A stretch of 32,435 nucleotides of DNA from an uncultured Spartobacteria bacterium (GCA_903929475.1 CAIYUV010000136.1:1-32435); one strand, 5' to 3'. Counted from the first letter of the stretch, positions 8,772 through 17,259 are shown. Translations and numbers: made by a program. The notes: generated by a model not told the origin, from the sequence alone.

Positions 8772-10181
8772 ATGCACACACGAAATCTCGTCCTCGACCC
8801 GGCTCACGTTGACCCGCCTGCTTCCGCAGCTTCCGCCGTCAGCCCCCATCACGTTTCACCTTCACCTTTACACTCCCAATCCCTCGCTCATCGCGACCTT
8901 CGTCGTGATGAATTCTGGCGCACGATTCCCGGTTACGCGGCGGTGACCGCTGCCGAATTCGGCGACCATCGCTGGCAAAACAAACACACCGTCACCAACG
9001 TCCGCCAGCTCCGCGACACGCTCGGCGGCGCTGTGCCGGAAAGTTTTTACGCTGACATCGAGGCCGGTATCGCAGCCGCGCCGATGGCCCTGCGCATTTC
9101 GCCCTATCTCCTCGCGCTCGTGGACTGGCGCGACGCGCTCGCTGATCCGATTCGCACGCAATTTCTCCCGCTCCGCTCGCAACAGCAGCCCGACCACCCG
9201 ATGCTGCGCTTTGATTCGCTCAACGAGCGCGAAGACTCGCCCGTCCCCGGCCTCACGCATCGCTACCCGGACAAGGCCCTCTTTCTCCCGCAACCGAGCT
9301 GCCCGGTGTATTGCCGCTTTTGCACACGCAGCTACGCCGTAGGCAACGACACGGAGGTCGTGGAAAAGATGAAGCTCTCGGCGAGCACGACGCGCTGGGA
9401 CGAGGCGTTCGCCTATATCGAAAGCCAGCCGCAGCTCGAAGACATCGTCATCTCCGGCGGCGACACCTACAACCTCAGCCCCGCACACATCGAGGCCATC
9501 GGACGCCGCCTGCTCGCGATGCCAAACATCCGCCGTCTCCGCTACGCGACGAAGGGGCTTTGTGTGCTCCCGCAGAAAATGCTCACCGACGACGCTTGGC
9601 TCGACGCGCTCACCCGAGTCGTTGAATTGGGCCGCTCGCTGCACAAGGACGTGGTCGTTCACTCGCACTTCAACCACGCGAACGAAATCACCGGTTTCAC
9701 CGAGGACGCCCTCGGGCGCATGACCGAGCGCGGCATCCACGTCCGCTGCCAGACCGTCCTCCAGCGCGGAGTGAACGACACCGCCGACGCGATGACCTTG
9801 CTCGTCCGCCGGCTCAGCTTCATCAACGTCCACGCCTACTACGTCTATGTCCACGACATGGTCCCCGGCGTCGAAGACCTCCGCACGCCGCTCCACGTCG
9901 CGCAGACCCTGGAGCGCCACGTTCGCGGGGCGACGGCGGGTTTCAACACACCGTTCTTCACCCTCGACGCCCCCGGCGGCGGCGGAAAGCGGGACGTCCA
10001 CTCCGCAGATTACTACAGCCGTGAGATCGGCGTGAGTGTCTTCACTTCGCCAAGCGTCAAACCGGGGAAGAAATTCCTCTTTTTCGACCCGGTCGCCTCC
10101 CTCGGTTCAGAGGCGCAATGGCGCTGGACACAGCCGGCCGAACGGCGGGCGATGATGGATGAGGCGCTTTCCGCAGTATAA
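8772..10181 (+). CDS. kamA: Lysine 2,3-aminomutase-like radical SAM/PLP enzyme (KamA family)
   Basis: This 469-residue enzyme would interconvert L-alpha-lysine and L-beta-lysine using S-adenosylmethionine, a 4Fe-4S cluster and PLP. The radical SAM cluster motif CPVYCRFC places cysteines at 177, 181 and 184, and the family block EDSPVPGLTHRYPDKALFL precedes it. The PLP lysine is Lys406 in DAPGGGGK. Asp362 (VHDMVPG) and Asp399 (TLDAPGGGGK) are spaced 37 residues apart, with Lys406 seven further on. That is the same spacing as the lysine-binding Asp293/Asp330 and PLP Lys337 that I recall for the Clostridium subterminale enzyme, so lysine is the likely substrate rather than glutamate. EpmB, the EF-P-modifying relative, lacks such a C-terminal part. 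I chose the ATG at 8772 over a TTG at 8757; neither has a Shine-Dalgarno. No neighbour points to lysine fermentation, and beta-lysine could serve as an osmolyte precursor or EF-P modifier. The physiological role is unproven. Confidence 0.88.
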   Translation: MHTRNLVLDPAHVDPPASAASAVSPHHVSPSPLHSQSLAHRDLRRDEFWRTIPGYAAVTAAEFGDHRWQNKHTVTNVRQLRDTLGGAVPESFYADIEAGIAAAPMALRISPYLLALVDWRDALADPIRTQFLPLRSQQQPDHPMLRFDSLNEREDSPVPGLTHRYPDKALFLPQPSCPVYCRFCTRSYAVGNDTEVVEKMKLSASTTRWDEAFAYIESQPQLEDIVISGGDTYNLSPAHIEAIGRRLLAMPNIRRLRYATKGLCVLPQKMLTDDAWLDALTRVVELGRSLHKDVVVHSHFNHANEITGFTEDALGRMTERGIHVRCQTVLQRGVNDTADAMTLLVRRLSFINVHAYYVYVHDMVPGVEDLRTPLHVAQTLERHVRGATAGFNTPFFTLDAPGGGGKRDVHSADYYSREIGVSVFTSPSVKPGKKFLFFDPVASLGSEAQWRWTQPAERRAMMDEALSAV

Positions 10182-10200
10182 ACAAACTCTGGCAGGCCGC

Positions 10201-10228
10201 TTGACAAGCGAGGCTCCACCCATACTCT
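10201..10228 (+). promoter_or_regulatory. Candidate promoter of rpsT
   Basis: A perfect TTGACA (10201-10206) is followed after 16 bases by TACTCT (10223-10228), 31 bases before the rpsT ATG. The untranslated leader would be about 25 bases and shows no Shine-Dalgarno. Confidence 0.55.
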
Positions 10229-10259
10229 CCGCGCTCCTTTTCTAAATCCGAAAACATTT

Positions 10260-10523
10260 ATGGCCAATACAGCATCATCCGCCAAACGCGCACGTCAGAC
10301 GATCAAACGCACCGCACGCAACCGCGTCGTGAAGGTGGCAATCAAAGCTGAACTCAAAGCCATCCGCGCAGCAATCGCCGGCGGCAAGAAAGACGAAGCG
10401 AAGGCGCTGCTGTCCAAAGTTTCCAAGGTTCTCGACAAGGCCGCGAAAACAAACCGCGTCCACAAAAACAAAGCCAACCGCCACAAGAGCCGCCTCGCCG
10501 CACAAATCGGCGCACTCAAATAA
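10260..10523 (+). CDS. rpsT: 30S ribosomal protein S20
   Basis: An 87-residue, strongly basic protein that binds 16S rRNA during assembly of the small ribosomal subunit. The opening MANTASSAKRARQTIKRTARNR and the ending NRVHKNKANRHKSRLAAQI are typical S20, and the length equals that of E. coli S20. It is monocistronic here, with its own promoter-like sequence and a downstream terminator. The leader is short and AT-rich (AAAACATTT directly before ATG) with no Shine-Dalgarno. In E. coli S20 represses its own translation; nothing in this leader lets me judge whether that happens here. Confidence 0.97.
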   Translation: MANTASSAKRARQTIKRTARNRVVKVAIKAELKAIRAAIAGGKKDEAKALLSKVSKVLDKAAKTNRVHKNKANRHKSRLAAQIGALK

Positions 10524-10545
10524 GGCACGGCAAAATTTTTTCATC

Positions 10546-10579
10546 AAAGGCGACTCCACTACGGGGTCGCCTTTTTTGT
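10546..10579. terminator. Rho-independent terminator between rpsT and the convergent small membrane protein gene
   Basis: AAAGGCGAC (10546-10554) pairs with GTCGCCTTT (10566-10574) around an 11-base loop, followed by a T run to 10577 and then GTT. The A-rich 5' side means it could also serve the convergent gene, which ends at 10580. Confidence 0.8.
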
Positions 10580-10819
10580 TTAGAATTCGCCGTTGCCGTT
10601 GCGCTGTTTCACCTGTTCGAGCACCTGGCGGGTGCGATCCATTGGAGCGCGCAGGGAGTTCGTCGGCGGTGGAGGCTGTGCTGCCTGAGGCGCGGGCATG
10701 ACCTGTGCCGCCTCGGCTTGCGCTTCGGCGACGCGATTTTGTGGTGATGTTTTGTCGCCGGCGCGCCCGTAAATGTAATAGACGATGGCGAGCACGACGA
10801 CGATGGCTACGATTCTCAT
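10580..10819 (-). CDS. Small single-pass membrane protein, unknown function
   Basis: A 79-residue protein starting MRIVAIVVVLAIVYYIYG, which is one strongly hydrophobic segment (residues 2-17) acting as an uncleaved anchor or signal. The rest is soluble: an Ala/Gln stretch, a Pro-rich stretch (about residues 46-58) and a short amphipathic helix RTRQVLEQVKQRNGNGEF at the C-terminus. The frame continues upstream to 10945, but that part overlaps the divergent glycosyltransferase gene, so I use the ATG at 10819. That leaves only 27 bases between the two start codons. I recognise no family. A membrane-tethered helper protein is all that can be said. Confidence 0.6.
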   Translation of the reverse strand: MRIVAIVVVLAIVYYIYGRAGDKTSPQNRVAEAQAEAAQVMPAPQAAQPPPPTNSLRAPMDRTRQVLEQVKQRNGNGEF

Positions 10820-10846
10820 ACCAACCCGGAAAGCAGCGCCCGCGCC

Positions 10847-11947
10847 ATGAAGGTCGCCCTTGTCCATTATGCGTATGCGCCGGTGGTCGGCGGGGTCGAG
10901 CGGGTGATGGAGGAACACGCGCGACTTTTCACGGCACACGGACATGAAGTCACCGTGCTCTGCCAGCGCGGAGAGAGCGCAGACCCGCGTGTGCGAGTCG
11001 TCCTTTTACCTGCGGAAAATTGCGCTGCCGTGCTACGCGATGTGCTTGCTGCGAGCGATGTGGTCTTCATCCACAACGTGGCGACCATGCCATTCGACAT
11101 GGCGCTGACAAACGCCCTCGCACAGCTTGCCGACGAACTGCCCGCCGTCCGTTTCATCGCCTGGGTGCATGACATCGCCGCCTGCAACCCCGACCTCGCG
11201 CCCGTGCCCGAAATACTCCGCCGAGCGCATCCCCGTTACCGCTACATCGCCGTCTCGGAAATGCGTGCACGGCAATTCCGCGAACTCACAAGCGCGGATT
11301 GTGAGATTATTCCCAACGGCCTCGACCCCGTGCGTGTGCTCGGATTGCCAGCGAACGTCGCACGATTCGCCGATGAGTTCTCACTACTCGACGGACGAAT
11401 CGTCCTCTTTCACCCAACGCGCTTGCTGCGGCGGAAGAACATAGAAATGAGCCTCACGATCACGGCAGAGATGAAAGCGCAGGGGCATCGCGTAGCACTG
11501 CTCATCACCGGAGCCGAAGACCCGCACAACGCCGCATCGCGCGAATACGCCGCATGGCTTCGTGCCGAAAGAACGCGACTCAACATCGAGCGAGAGGCGC
11601 TTTTCGTCGGCGAACACATCGAGGTCGGCGACGCTGAACTCGCCGCGCTCTACACCATCGCCGACGCGCTCATTTTCCCCAGCCGCAGCGAAGGCTTCGG
11701 CCTGCCCGTGCTCGAAGCCACGCTCCATCGTCTCCCCATCTTCGCCGCCGACATCGAGCCGCTGCGCACCATCGCTCCGGCGGGTGCTGTATTTTTCGAT
11801 CCCACAGCTTCGCCCAATGCCGTCGCCAAACAGATTGCATATCATCTCAGCAAAAACGCCGCGCTCATCGCCGGCAAAACCACGCTCGCGCAGTCGGGCT
11901 GGCGCGCGATTTACACCAAGCACCTCGCGCCGCTCTTGATTGCGTAG
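10847..11947 (+). CDS. Glycosyltransferase, GT4 family (GT-B fold)
   Basis: This 366-residue retaining glycosyltransferase is expected at the cytosolic face of the membrane, transferring a sugar from a nucleotide-sugar donor. The N-terminal Rossmann domain opens MKVALVHYAYAPVVGGVERV, with the Gly-Gly loop typical of GT4 (residues 15-16). The C-terminal domain carries the FHPTRLLRRKNIE linker block and the E-x7-E motif: Glu282 and Glu290 in SEGFGLPVLE, which contact the donor. The acceptor cannot be predicted. It precedes glgB, but a strong hairpin lies between them and glgB has its own promoter-like sequence, so a shared glycogen role is possible but not shown. No Shine-Dalgarno precedes the ATG. 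Confidence 0.88.
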   Translation: MKVALVHYAYAPVVGGVERVMEEHARLFTAHGHEVTVLCQRGESADPRVRVVLLPAENCAAVLRDVLAASDVVFIHNVATMPFDMALTNALAQLADELPAVRFIAWVHDIAACNPDLAPVPEILRRAHPRYRYIAVSEMRARQFRELTSADCEIIPNGLDPVRVLGLPANVARFADEFSLLDGRIVLFHPTRLLRRKNIEMSLTITAEMKAQGHRVALLITGAEDPHNAASREYAAWLRAERTRLNIEREALFVGEHIEVGDAELAALYTIADALIFPSRSEGFGLPVLEATLHRLPIFAADIEPLRTIAPAGAVFFDPTASPNAVAKQIAYHLSKNAALIAGKTTLAQSGWRAIYTKHLAPLLIA

Positions 11948-11962
11948 GGAGCGCGCTTGCGC

Positions 11963-11994
11963 AAGGAGCGGCGACAGGAATGTCGCCGCTCCTT
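11963..11994. terminator. Perfect 14-bp hairpin with GGAA tetraloop after the glycosyltransferase gene
   Basis: AAGGAGCGGCGACA (11963-11976) is fully complementary to TGTCGCCGCTCCTT (11981-11994), with the GNRA-type loop GGAA between. The T tract afterwards is weak (GTTCGTT). It may terminate the glycosyltransferase transcript. The clean palindrome could also be a dispersed REP-like element, and I cannot tell these apart from one copy. Confidence 0.65.
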
Positions 11995-12003
11995 GTTCGT
12001 TGC

Positions 12004-12032
12004 TTGCCGCATTCCTGCCCGGCGACTAGCAA
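12004..12032 (+). promoter_or_regulatory. Candidate near-leaderless promoter of glgB
   Basis: TTGCCG (12004-12009) and TAGCAA (12027-12032) are 17 bases apart. The glgB ATG at 12039 begins 6 bases after the -10 element, so the transcript would start at about the ATG. The AAGGG overlapping the -10 would then not be in the mRNA. Confidence 0.45.
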
Positions 12033-12038
12033 GGGTGC

Positions 12039-14216
12039 ATGAGCCTCACCGCATCCATCGCATCGCTCCTTCGCGCCGACCATGGCGATCCATTTGCACT
12101 GTTGGGATTGCATGAGGAAGCCGGTCATTTGGTTGTCCGCATTTTCCAGCCCGGCGCACGCGCCATCGTGGTGAAAGAAATCGGTGGGATGCGTGAGTGG
12201 CCTGCCGAGCGCGTGGATGACGCTGGTTTTTTCATCGCGAAGCTGAATGGCGCGAAAGAGCACATCCGCTACGCGCTGCGCTGCACTGGACACGACGGCT
12301 CGAATTGGGAAATCCGCGACCCTTACTCCTTCCCCGTGATGCTCGGTGAACTCGATCAGCATTTGTTCACCGAGGGGCAGCACTGGGAATTATGGCACCG
12401 GCTCGGCGCACATTGCGAAGAGCACGATGGCGTCGCGGGCACGGTCTTCCGCGTGTGGGCACCGAATGCTCGGCGCGTGTCGGTCGTCGGCGATTGGAAT
12501 GGCTGGGACGGGCGCGTTCATGTCATGCGCAAAATTTTCCCCATTGGCATCTGGGAGATTTTCCTGCCGGATGTCCGCGAGGGCGCGCACTACAAATTTG
12601 AGTTGCTCGGCGGCGACGGCCATTTGCACGTGAAGAGCGATCCGTTCGCGTTCTTTTCGCAGCACGGCACGGCCACGGCATCGCTCGTGTGGAAGCTCGA
12701 TAAATTCACCTGGGACGATGCGCAGTGGATGGAAAAACGTCGCACGACCGAGTGGCATCGCGAAGCGGTGAGCATCTACGAAGTGCATCCCGGATCATGG
12801 CGGCGCAAGGACGGCATCGGCCTGCTCACGTGGCGCGAACTTGCCGACACGCTGCTCGATTACGTCGTGGAAATGGGCTACACGCATGTCGAGTTGATGG
12901 GCGTCGCCGAGTATCCGTTCGACGGATCGTGGGGCTATCAGGTCTGCGGCTATTTCGCTCCGACTTCGCGCCACGGAAACCCCGACGAGTTTCGTGATTT
13001 CGTAAATCGCGCGCACCAGCGCGGCATCGGCGTCCTTCTCGATTGGGTGCCCGGTCATTTTCCGAAGGACGCACACGGCCTCGCTCGCTTCGATGGCACC
13101 GCGCTTTTTGAGCACGCCGACCCGCGACAGGGCGAGCATCAGGATTGGGGCACGCTCATTTTCAACTACGGGCGCAACGAAGTCCGAAACTTCCTCATCG
13201 CCAACGCACTCTTCTGGCTCGCCGAGTATCACGTGGACGGCCTGCGCGTGGATGCCGTCGCTTCGATGCTCTACCTCGACTACTCGCGCGAACACGGCGA
13301 GTGGGTGCCGAACGCATTTGGCGGGCGCGAAAATCTCGACGCCCTCCATTTCCTCAAACGCTGCAACGAAGTCTGCTACGAACGCCACCCCGGCGCGATG
13401 ACCATCGCGGAGGAAAGCACCGCATGGCCCGGTGTCTCGCGCCCGACTTTCCTCGGCGGCCTCGGCTTCGGCTTCAAATGGAACATGGGCTGGATGCACG
13501 ACACGCTCAACTACATGGCCCTCGATCCCGTCTATCGCCGCTACCACCACGGGCAGGCCACCTTTTCGCTCGTGTATGCATTTCACGAGCACTTCATCCT
13601 CGTGCTCAGCCACGATGAAGTCGTCCACGGCAAAGGCTCACTCATCAACAAAATGCCCGGCGACGAATGGCAGCAGTTCGCCAACCTGCGCCTGCTCTAC
13701 GCGTGGATGTGGGCGCATCCCGGGAAAAAACTCCTCTTCATGGGCGGTGAAATTGCGCAGCGGGATGAATGGAACTACGACCGCTCCATTGACTGGCATC
13801 TTTTGGAATACGGCTACCACTCCGGCGTGCAGCGCCTCGTCCGCGACCTCAATCAACTCTACAAAAACGAGCCCTCGCTTTTCGACATGGACGACACATG
13901 GGAAGGCTTCGAGTGGATTGACCTGCACGACGCCGACAATAGCGTCCTCGCCTTCCTCCGCCGCGCCCGCCACGGCACCGCCATTGTTTTTGTCATCAAC
14001 GCCACGCCCTGCGTCCGGCATGGCTACCGCCTCGGCGTCCCCGGCGGCGGGCTCTGGCGCGAAGTGTTGAACACCGACAGCGAAACCTACGGCGGCAGCA
14101 ACATCGGCAATTTCGGCGGCGGACACGCCGAGCCCGTGCCGTGGATGAACCGCAGCCACTCGCTCACCATCACGCTTCCGCCGCTCGGCGTCGTTGCTTT
14201 CAAGCAAGCGCCTTGA
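12039..14216 (+). CDS. glgB: 1,4-alpha-glucan branching enzyme
   Basis: This 725-residue GH13 enzyme makes the alpha-1,6 branches of glycogen by cutting and re-attaching alpha-1,4 chains in the cytosol. The order is: an N-terminal beta domain (DPFALLGLHEE, from residue 17), a CBM48 module (VFRVWAPNARRVSVVGDWNGW, about 136-156), the catalytic barrel and a C-terminal beta domain. The catalytic triad falls at Asp405 (GLRVDAVASM), Glu458 (MTIAEESTAWP) and Asp526 (LSHDEVVHGKGS), the same numbers I recall for E. coli GlgB. The length is normal (E. coli 728). The stop at 14216 faces the end of xseA, 53 bases away. No other glycogen genes (glgA, glgC, glgP) are in the window. Confidence 0.97.
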   Translation: MSLTASIASLLRADHGDPFALLGLHEEAGHLVVRIFQPGARAIVVKEIGGMREWPAERVDDAGFFIAKLNGAKEHIRYALRCTGHDGSNWEIRDPYSFPVMLGELDQHLFTEGQHWELWHRLGAHCEEHDGVAGTVFRVWAPNARRVSVVGDWNGWDGRVHVMRKIFPIGIWEIFLPDVREGAHYKFELLGGDGHLHVKSDPFAFFSQHGTATASLVWKLDKFTWDDAQWMEKRRTTEWHREAVSIYEVHPGSWRRKDGIGLLTWRELADTLLDYVVEMGYTHVELMGVAEYPFDGSWGYQVCGYFAPTSRHGNPDEFRDFVNRAHQRGIGVLLDWVPGHFPKDAHGLARFDGTALFEHADPRQGEHQDWGTLIFNYGRNEVRNFLIANALFWLAEYHVDGLRVDAVASMLYLDYSREHGEWVPNAFGGRENLDALHFLKRCNEVCYERHPGAMTIAEESTAWPGVSRPTFLGGLGFGFKWNMGWMHDTLNYMALDPVYRRYHHGQATFSLVYAFHEHFILVLSHDEVVHGKGSLINKMPGDEWQQFANLRLLYAWMWAHPGKKLLFMGGEIAQRDEWNYDRSIDWHLLEYGYHSGVQRLVRDLNQLYKNEPSLFDMDDTWEGFEWIDLHDADNSVLAFLRRARHGTAIVFVINATPCVRHGYRLGVPGGGLWREVLNTDSETYGGSNIGNFGGGHAEPVPWMNRSHSLTITLPPLGVVAFKQAP

Positions 14217-14252
14217 CGGAATGCCCGGCCTGATCTGCCAGCACGAGAGGAC

Positions 14253-14270
14253 GGAGTTTAATTAAACTCC
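14253..14270. repeat. Perfect 18-bp palindrome between convergent glgB and xseA
   Basis: GGAGTTTAATTAAACTCC is its own reverse complement and touches the xseA stop codon. As RNA it folds into a 7-bp stem with an AAUU loop on either strand. It may be a weak bidirectional terminator, but it lacks a T run. Confidence 0.6.
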
Positions 14271-15736
14271 TACTCCGCAATCTTCTTGCGCCCCGCCTTT
14301 TTTCCGGACGTTGAATTGCTGAAGACGGAGGTCACTTTTCCATCGCGCAATTCTGTCACGAGCAAGGAGCCTTCCGCTATCCCGTGCGCCGAGCGCAGCA
14401 ACTTTCCGTCGGCATTTGTAGTCACGCTGTAGCCGCGCTCAAGCGTGTGTTTGGGCGAAAGCAATCGCAGCACATCTTTGGCGCGAGCAAGGCGTTCGCG
14501 ACGCACAGCAATGTGCCGTGAGAAACGCTCGCTGACTTGCGCGCCCAAGGTCGCAAGGCGTTCGCGAAGCAGGGCCAGTTGCTGATCCGGGCGGTGCTGG
14601 CGCAATGACGCGGCGAGAGATTCTGCGCGTTGTTTGAGTCCGGCGATCTGCGCCAGCGCGGCACGCGCCAGCGATTGCTCGGCGGAGTCCACCCGTTGCA
14701 CCGCCTGTTCCACCCGCTGTGCCGGCTCACGGAACAACCCGCTGCGGGCCAGTCCGGCAAGCTGTGTTTTGGCGGACTCCAGCGCGGCGAGCACGTGGCG
14801 GCGGAGAAAAACATCCCACTGTTCGAGCATCCTCAGCAGTTCCGCAGTGTCCGGCACCACGAGTTCCGCCGCCGCGCTGGGCGTTGGTGCGCGCAGGTCG
14901 GCTACGAAATCCGCGATGGTGAAATCAATCTCGTGCCCCACCGCCGACACCACCGGCAGCGGCGACGCCGCAATCGCCCTCGCGAGCCGCTCGTCGTTAA
15001 ACTCCCACAAATCCTCAATGCTTCCGCCGCCGCGCGCGAGGACGATCAAGTCCACCGGCGCAATGCCGCGTGCCGCGAGCGTATTCAGATCATCGAGTGC
15101 GGCGATGATCTCCGCCGCCGCGCCTTCGCCCTGCACGCGCGCGGGGCTGACGATCACGCGCAGCCACGGTGCGCGTCGTGCAAGCACATTCAGCATGTCG
15201 CGAAGCGCCGCGCCGGTCGGCGAGGTCACGATTCCGAGTGTGCGCGGAAACTTTGGCAGCTCCCGTTTTCTCTCTGCGTCGAACAAGCCCTCCGCCGCCA
15301 GCTTCCGCTTGAGTGCTTCAAATTTCGCAAGCAGCGCGCCCGCGCCCGCCGCCTGCACGACGCTCACCACGAGCTGATATTGCCCGCGCGCTTCATAGAC
15401 CGTCAGCCGCCCCTTTGCTTGCACGAGCATTCCATCTGCGAGTTGCACCGCCTTGCGCCATGTGCCGCGCGCGAATTGCACGCAAGCGAGCTGGCTGTCC
15501 GCGTCCTTCAACGTGAAATATTGATGCCCGCTCGCCTGCTGGCGGAAATTACTCACCTCGCCCTCCACCCACACTTCCTCGAAAGCCGCTTCGAGCACCC
15601 CTCGCACGGCGCGCGTCACCTCGGCTACGGAAAAAATGCGCGGCTCTTCCTTTGCGGGCGCGGCTTTTACGGGTTTGTCTTCCGCATTCGGAGCGGATGG
15701 CACCATCGCAAAAAGGTCGTAGGTATCATCCGGCAT
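14270..15736 (-). CDS. xseA: Exodeoxyribonuclease VII large subunit
   Basis: This 488-residue protein is the large subunit of ExoVII, which degrades single-stranded DNA to short oligonucleotides in repair. An N-terminal Ala/Pro-rich extension (1-32) precedes the OB-fold (FSVAEVTRAVRGVLE, EEVWVEGEVSNFRQQASGH). The catalytic region follows with LGIVTSPTGAALRDML, LARGGGSIEDLWEFNDE, VSAVGHEIDFTIADF and RAPTPSAAAE, all hallmark XseA blocks. The long helical C-terminal part, with coiled-coil character, binds the small subunit. The C-terminus is Lys-rich (KKAGRKKIAE). The ATG lies 6 bases downstream of the glcF stop, so the two are probably co-transcribed. The usual partner xseB is not adjacent. Confidence 0.96.
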   Translation of the reverse strand: MPDDTYDLFAMVPSAPNAEDKPVKAAPAKEEPRIFSVAEVTRAVRGVLEAAFEEVWVEGEVSNFRQQASGHQYFTLKDADSQLACVQFARGTWRKAVQLADGMLVQAKGRLTVYEARGQYQLVVSVVQAAGAGALLAKFEALKRKLAAEGLFDAERKRELPKFPRTLGIVTSPTGAALRDMLNVLARRAPWLRVIVSPARVQGEGAAAEIIAALDDLNTLAARGIAPVDLIVLARGGGSIEDLWEFNDERLARAIAASPLPVVSAVGHEIDFTIADFVADLRAPTPSAAAELVVPDTAELLRMLEQWDVFLRRHVLAALESAKTQLAGLARSGLFREPAQRVEQAVQRVDSAEQSLARAALAQIAGLKQRAESLAASLRQHRPDQQLALLRERLATLGAQVSERFSRHIAVRRERLARAKDVLRLLSPKHTLERGYSVTTNADGKLLRSAHGIAEGSLLVTELRDGKVTSVFSNSTSGKKAGRKKIAE

Positions 15737-15742
15737 GAGCGT

Positions 15743-17098
15743 CTATTTCGCGCGGCGATATGCGCGCGCGAGCAGCGTGATGGGATGCACGATTTCCGTG
15801 TCGTCGCCGCGTGCGCGGACGCCGGCTTCGAGCTGCACGCTGCAACCCGGGTTGCCGTTGGCGACGCATTTCGCGCCGGTCTTTGCGATGTTCGCCATTT
15901 TGCGGTCGAGAAGTTTGGCGGACATCTCCGGCTGCGTGATGTTGTAAACGCCCGCGCTGCCGCAGCACCATGAGGACTCGGGCAATTCGACGAGCTTCAG
16001 TCCGGGGATGAGCTTCAGCAACTCGCGCGGCTGCTTCGTGATTTTCTGCCCGTGGCAAAGATGGCAGCTCTCGTGGTAGGTCACGGTTTGTTCCGCGCCA
16101 GCGCCAGCGGGCTTCACCGGGCCGATGGCGGAAAGGAACTCGTGGATGTCCTTCACCTTCCTAGTCCAAATGCGCGCACGCTCGGCGTAGCGCGGGTCGT
16201 CGTGCAGCAGATGATCGTAGTGTTTGAGATGCGAACCGCAGCCGCCTGCGTTGGTGATGATCGCATCCAGCTCCGCGAGCGACCCCGCGCTGCGTTCCAT
16301 GTCGTCAATGTTCCGCCGGGCCATGTCGCGCGCGGTGTCCACTTCGCCGTTGTGACCGTGCAGCGAACCGCAGCAGTGCTGCATTCGCGGCGTGATCACT
16401 TCGCAATGATTCGCGAGGAGCACGTCCACCGTGTCGCGATTCACGTGCGAGTAAGTGAGATCCTGCACGCAGCCCGTCAGCATCCCTACGCGCCGCGTCG
16501 CGCCCTCGGGCGGTGTTTCGATTTCGCCGATGAGCGCGTCGGAAAAATCCTGCTGGATGCGCGGGGTGAGCGGTTCCAGCTCGCGGAGATTTTTCGGCAG
16601 CAGCCGCGTGAGGCCGAGCTTGCGCACGAGCGCCTCCATGCCGCTCGCCTGGTAAATGCGCAGCGCACGACCGATGGCGCGCAGCAGCCACGGGCGGGTG
16701 AAAATCCCGCGCAGTGTGAGGCTGCGAATCCAGTTCCGCTTTTCCGTGTTCAGCACACCGGCGCGCTCGATGTCTGCGCGCGCCTCCTCAAACATCCGCG
16801 TGTAATCCACGCCCGCCGGGCACGCTGTCTCGCACGCGAGGCAGCCGAGGCAGAAATACATTTCGTCGCCGAAAACCTCCGTCACATCGAGCCGCCCCTC
16901 GGCGACATTCTTCATCAACTGGATGCGCCCGCGCGGGCTGTGGCGTTCGAGCTTCGTCGCGTCGTAAGTCGGGCAGGTGGGCAGGCACAGTCCGCAGTGG
17001 ATGCACTGTGCGAGGATTCCGAAATCGAGGTCCTTCAAATAAATCGGCTTTGCGCCGGGCGAGGGCGGCAGCGGTGCGTCAAATGTCGGCGGATGCAT
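15743..17098 (-). CDS. glcF: Glycolate oxidase iron-sulfur subunit (GlcF/LutA-type)
   Basis: A 451-residue electron-transfer subunit that passes electrons from a flavin subunit (GlcD/GlcE) oxidising glycolate, or a similar 2-hydroxy acid, towards quinones at the inner membrane. Two 4Fe-4S motifs are near the N-terminus: C32-x2-C35-x2-C38-x3-C42 (CIHCGLCLPTCP) and C83-x2-C86-x2-C89-x3-C93 (CLGCLACETACP). Two Cys-rich CCG blocks follow (QHCCGSLHGHNGE and SSWCCGSAGVYNIT), as in GlcF and heterodisulfide-reductase-like proteins. The frame is open to 17146 with another ATG. I prefer 17098 because the added 16 residues are not typical, though 17146 cannot be excluded. No glcD or glcE is in the window, so the exact substrate is inferred from the GlcF-like layout. 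Confidence 0.88.
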   Translation of the reverse strand: MHPPTFDAPLPPSPGAKPIYLKDLDFGILAQCIHCGLCLPTCPTYDATKLERHSPRGRIQLMKNVAEGRLDVTEVFGDEMYFCLGCLACETACPAGVDYTRMFEEARADIERAGVLNTEKRNWIRSLTLRGIFTRPWLLRAIGRALRIYQASGMEALVRKLGLTRLLPKNLRELEPLTPRIQQDFSDALIGEIETPPEGATRRVGMLTGCVQDLTYSHVNRDTVDVLLANHCEVITPRMQHCCGSLHGHNGEVDTARDMARRNIDDMERSAGSLAELDAIITNAGGCGSHLKHYDHLLHDDPRYAERARIWTRKVKDIHEFLSAIGPVKPAGAGAEQTVTYHESCHLCHGQKITKQPRELLKLIPGLKLVELPESSWCCGSAGVYNITQPEMSAKLLDRKMANIAKTGAKCVANGNPGCSVQLEAGVRARGDDTEIVHPITLLARAYRRAK

Positions 17099-17146
17099 TG
17101 CCGCGCAGCGTGCGGAAAGAAACACCCATGCGGCAAGCGGGAACAT

Positions 17147-17259
17147 TTGCCGCGCACAAAGTCACGGAGGCACAAGGAGCTTTCAAAGCCTCGCACGGGG
17201 GACACGGAGTTCACGGCGTTCTGAATCGCCGGCCCGGTGGATCGCATGAGGAGCTGAGG
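17147..17259. repeat. Degenerate CACGGAG/CACAAAG-type repeat remnant
   Basis: The 113-base gap between two minus-strand genes contains GCACAAAGTCACGGAGGCAC and then GACACGGAGTTCACGG, short variations on one CACGGAG/CACAAAG word. No ORF or clear hairpin is present. It resembles the decayed dispersed repeats found between genes in related genomes, as far as I can judge by eye. Confidence 0.35.

Noticed and set aside
8868-10001. 377-residue open frame on the minus strand
   Set aside because: It is antisense to the aminomutase gene, which has a complete set of catalytic motifs.
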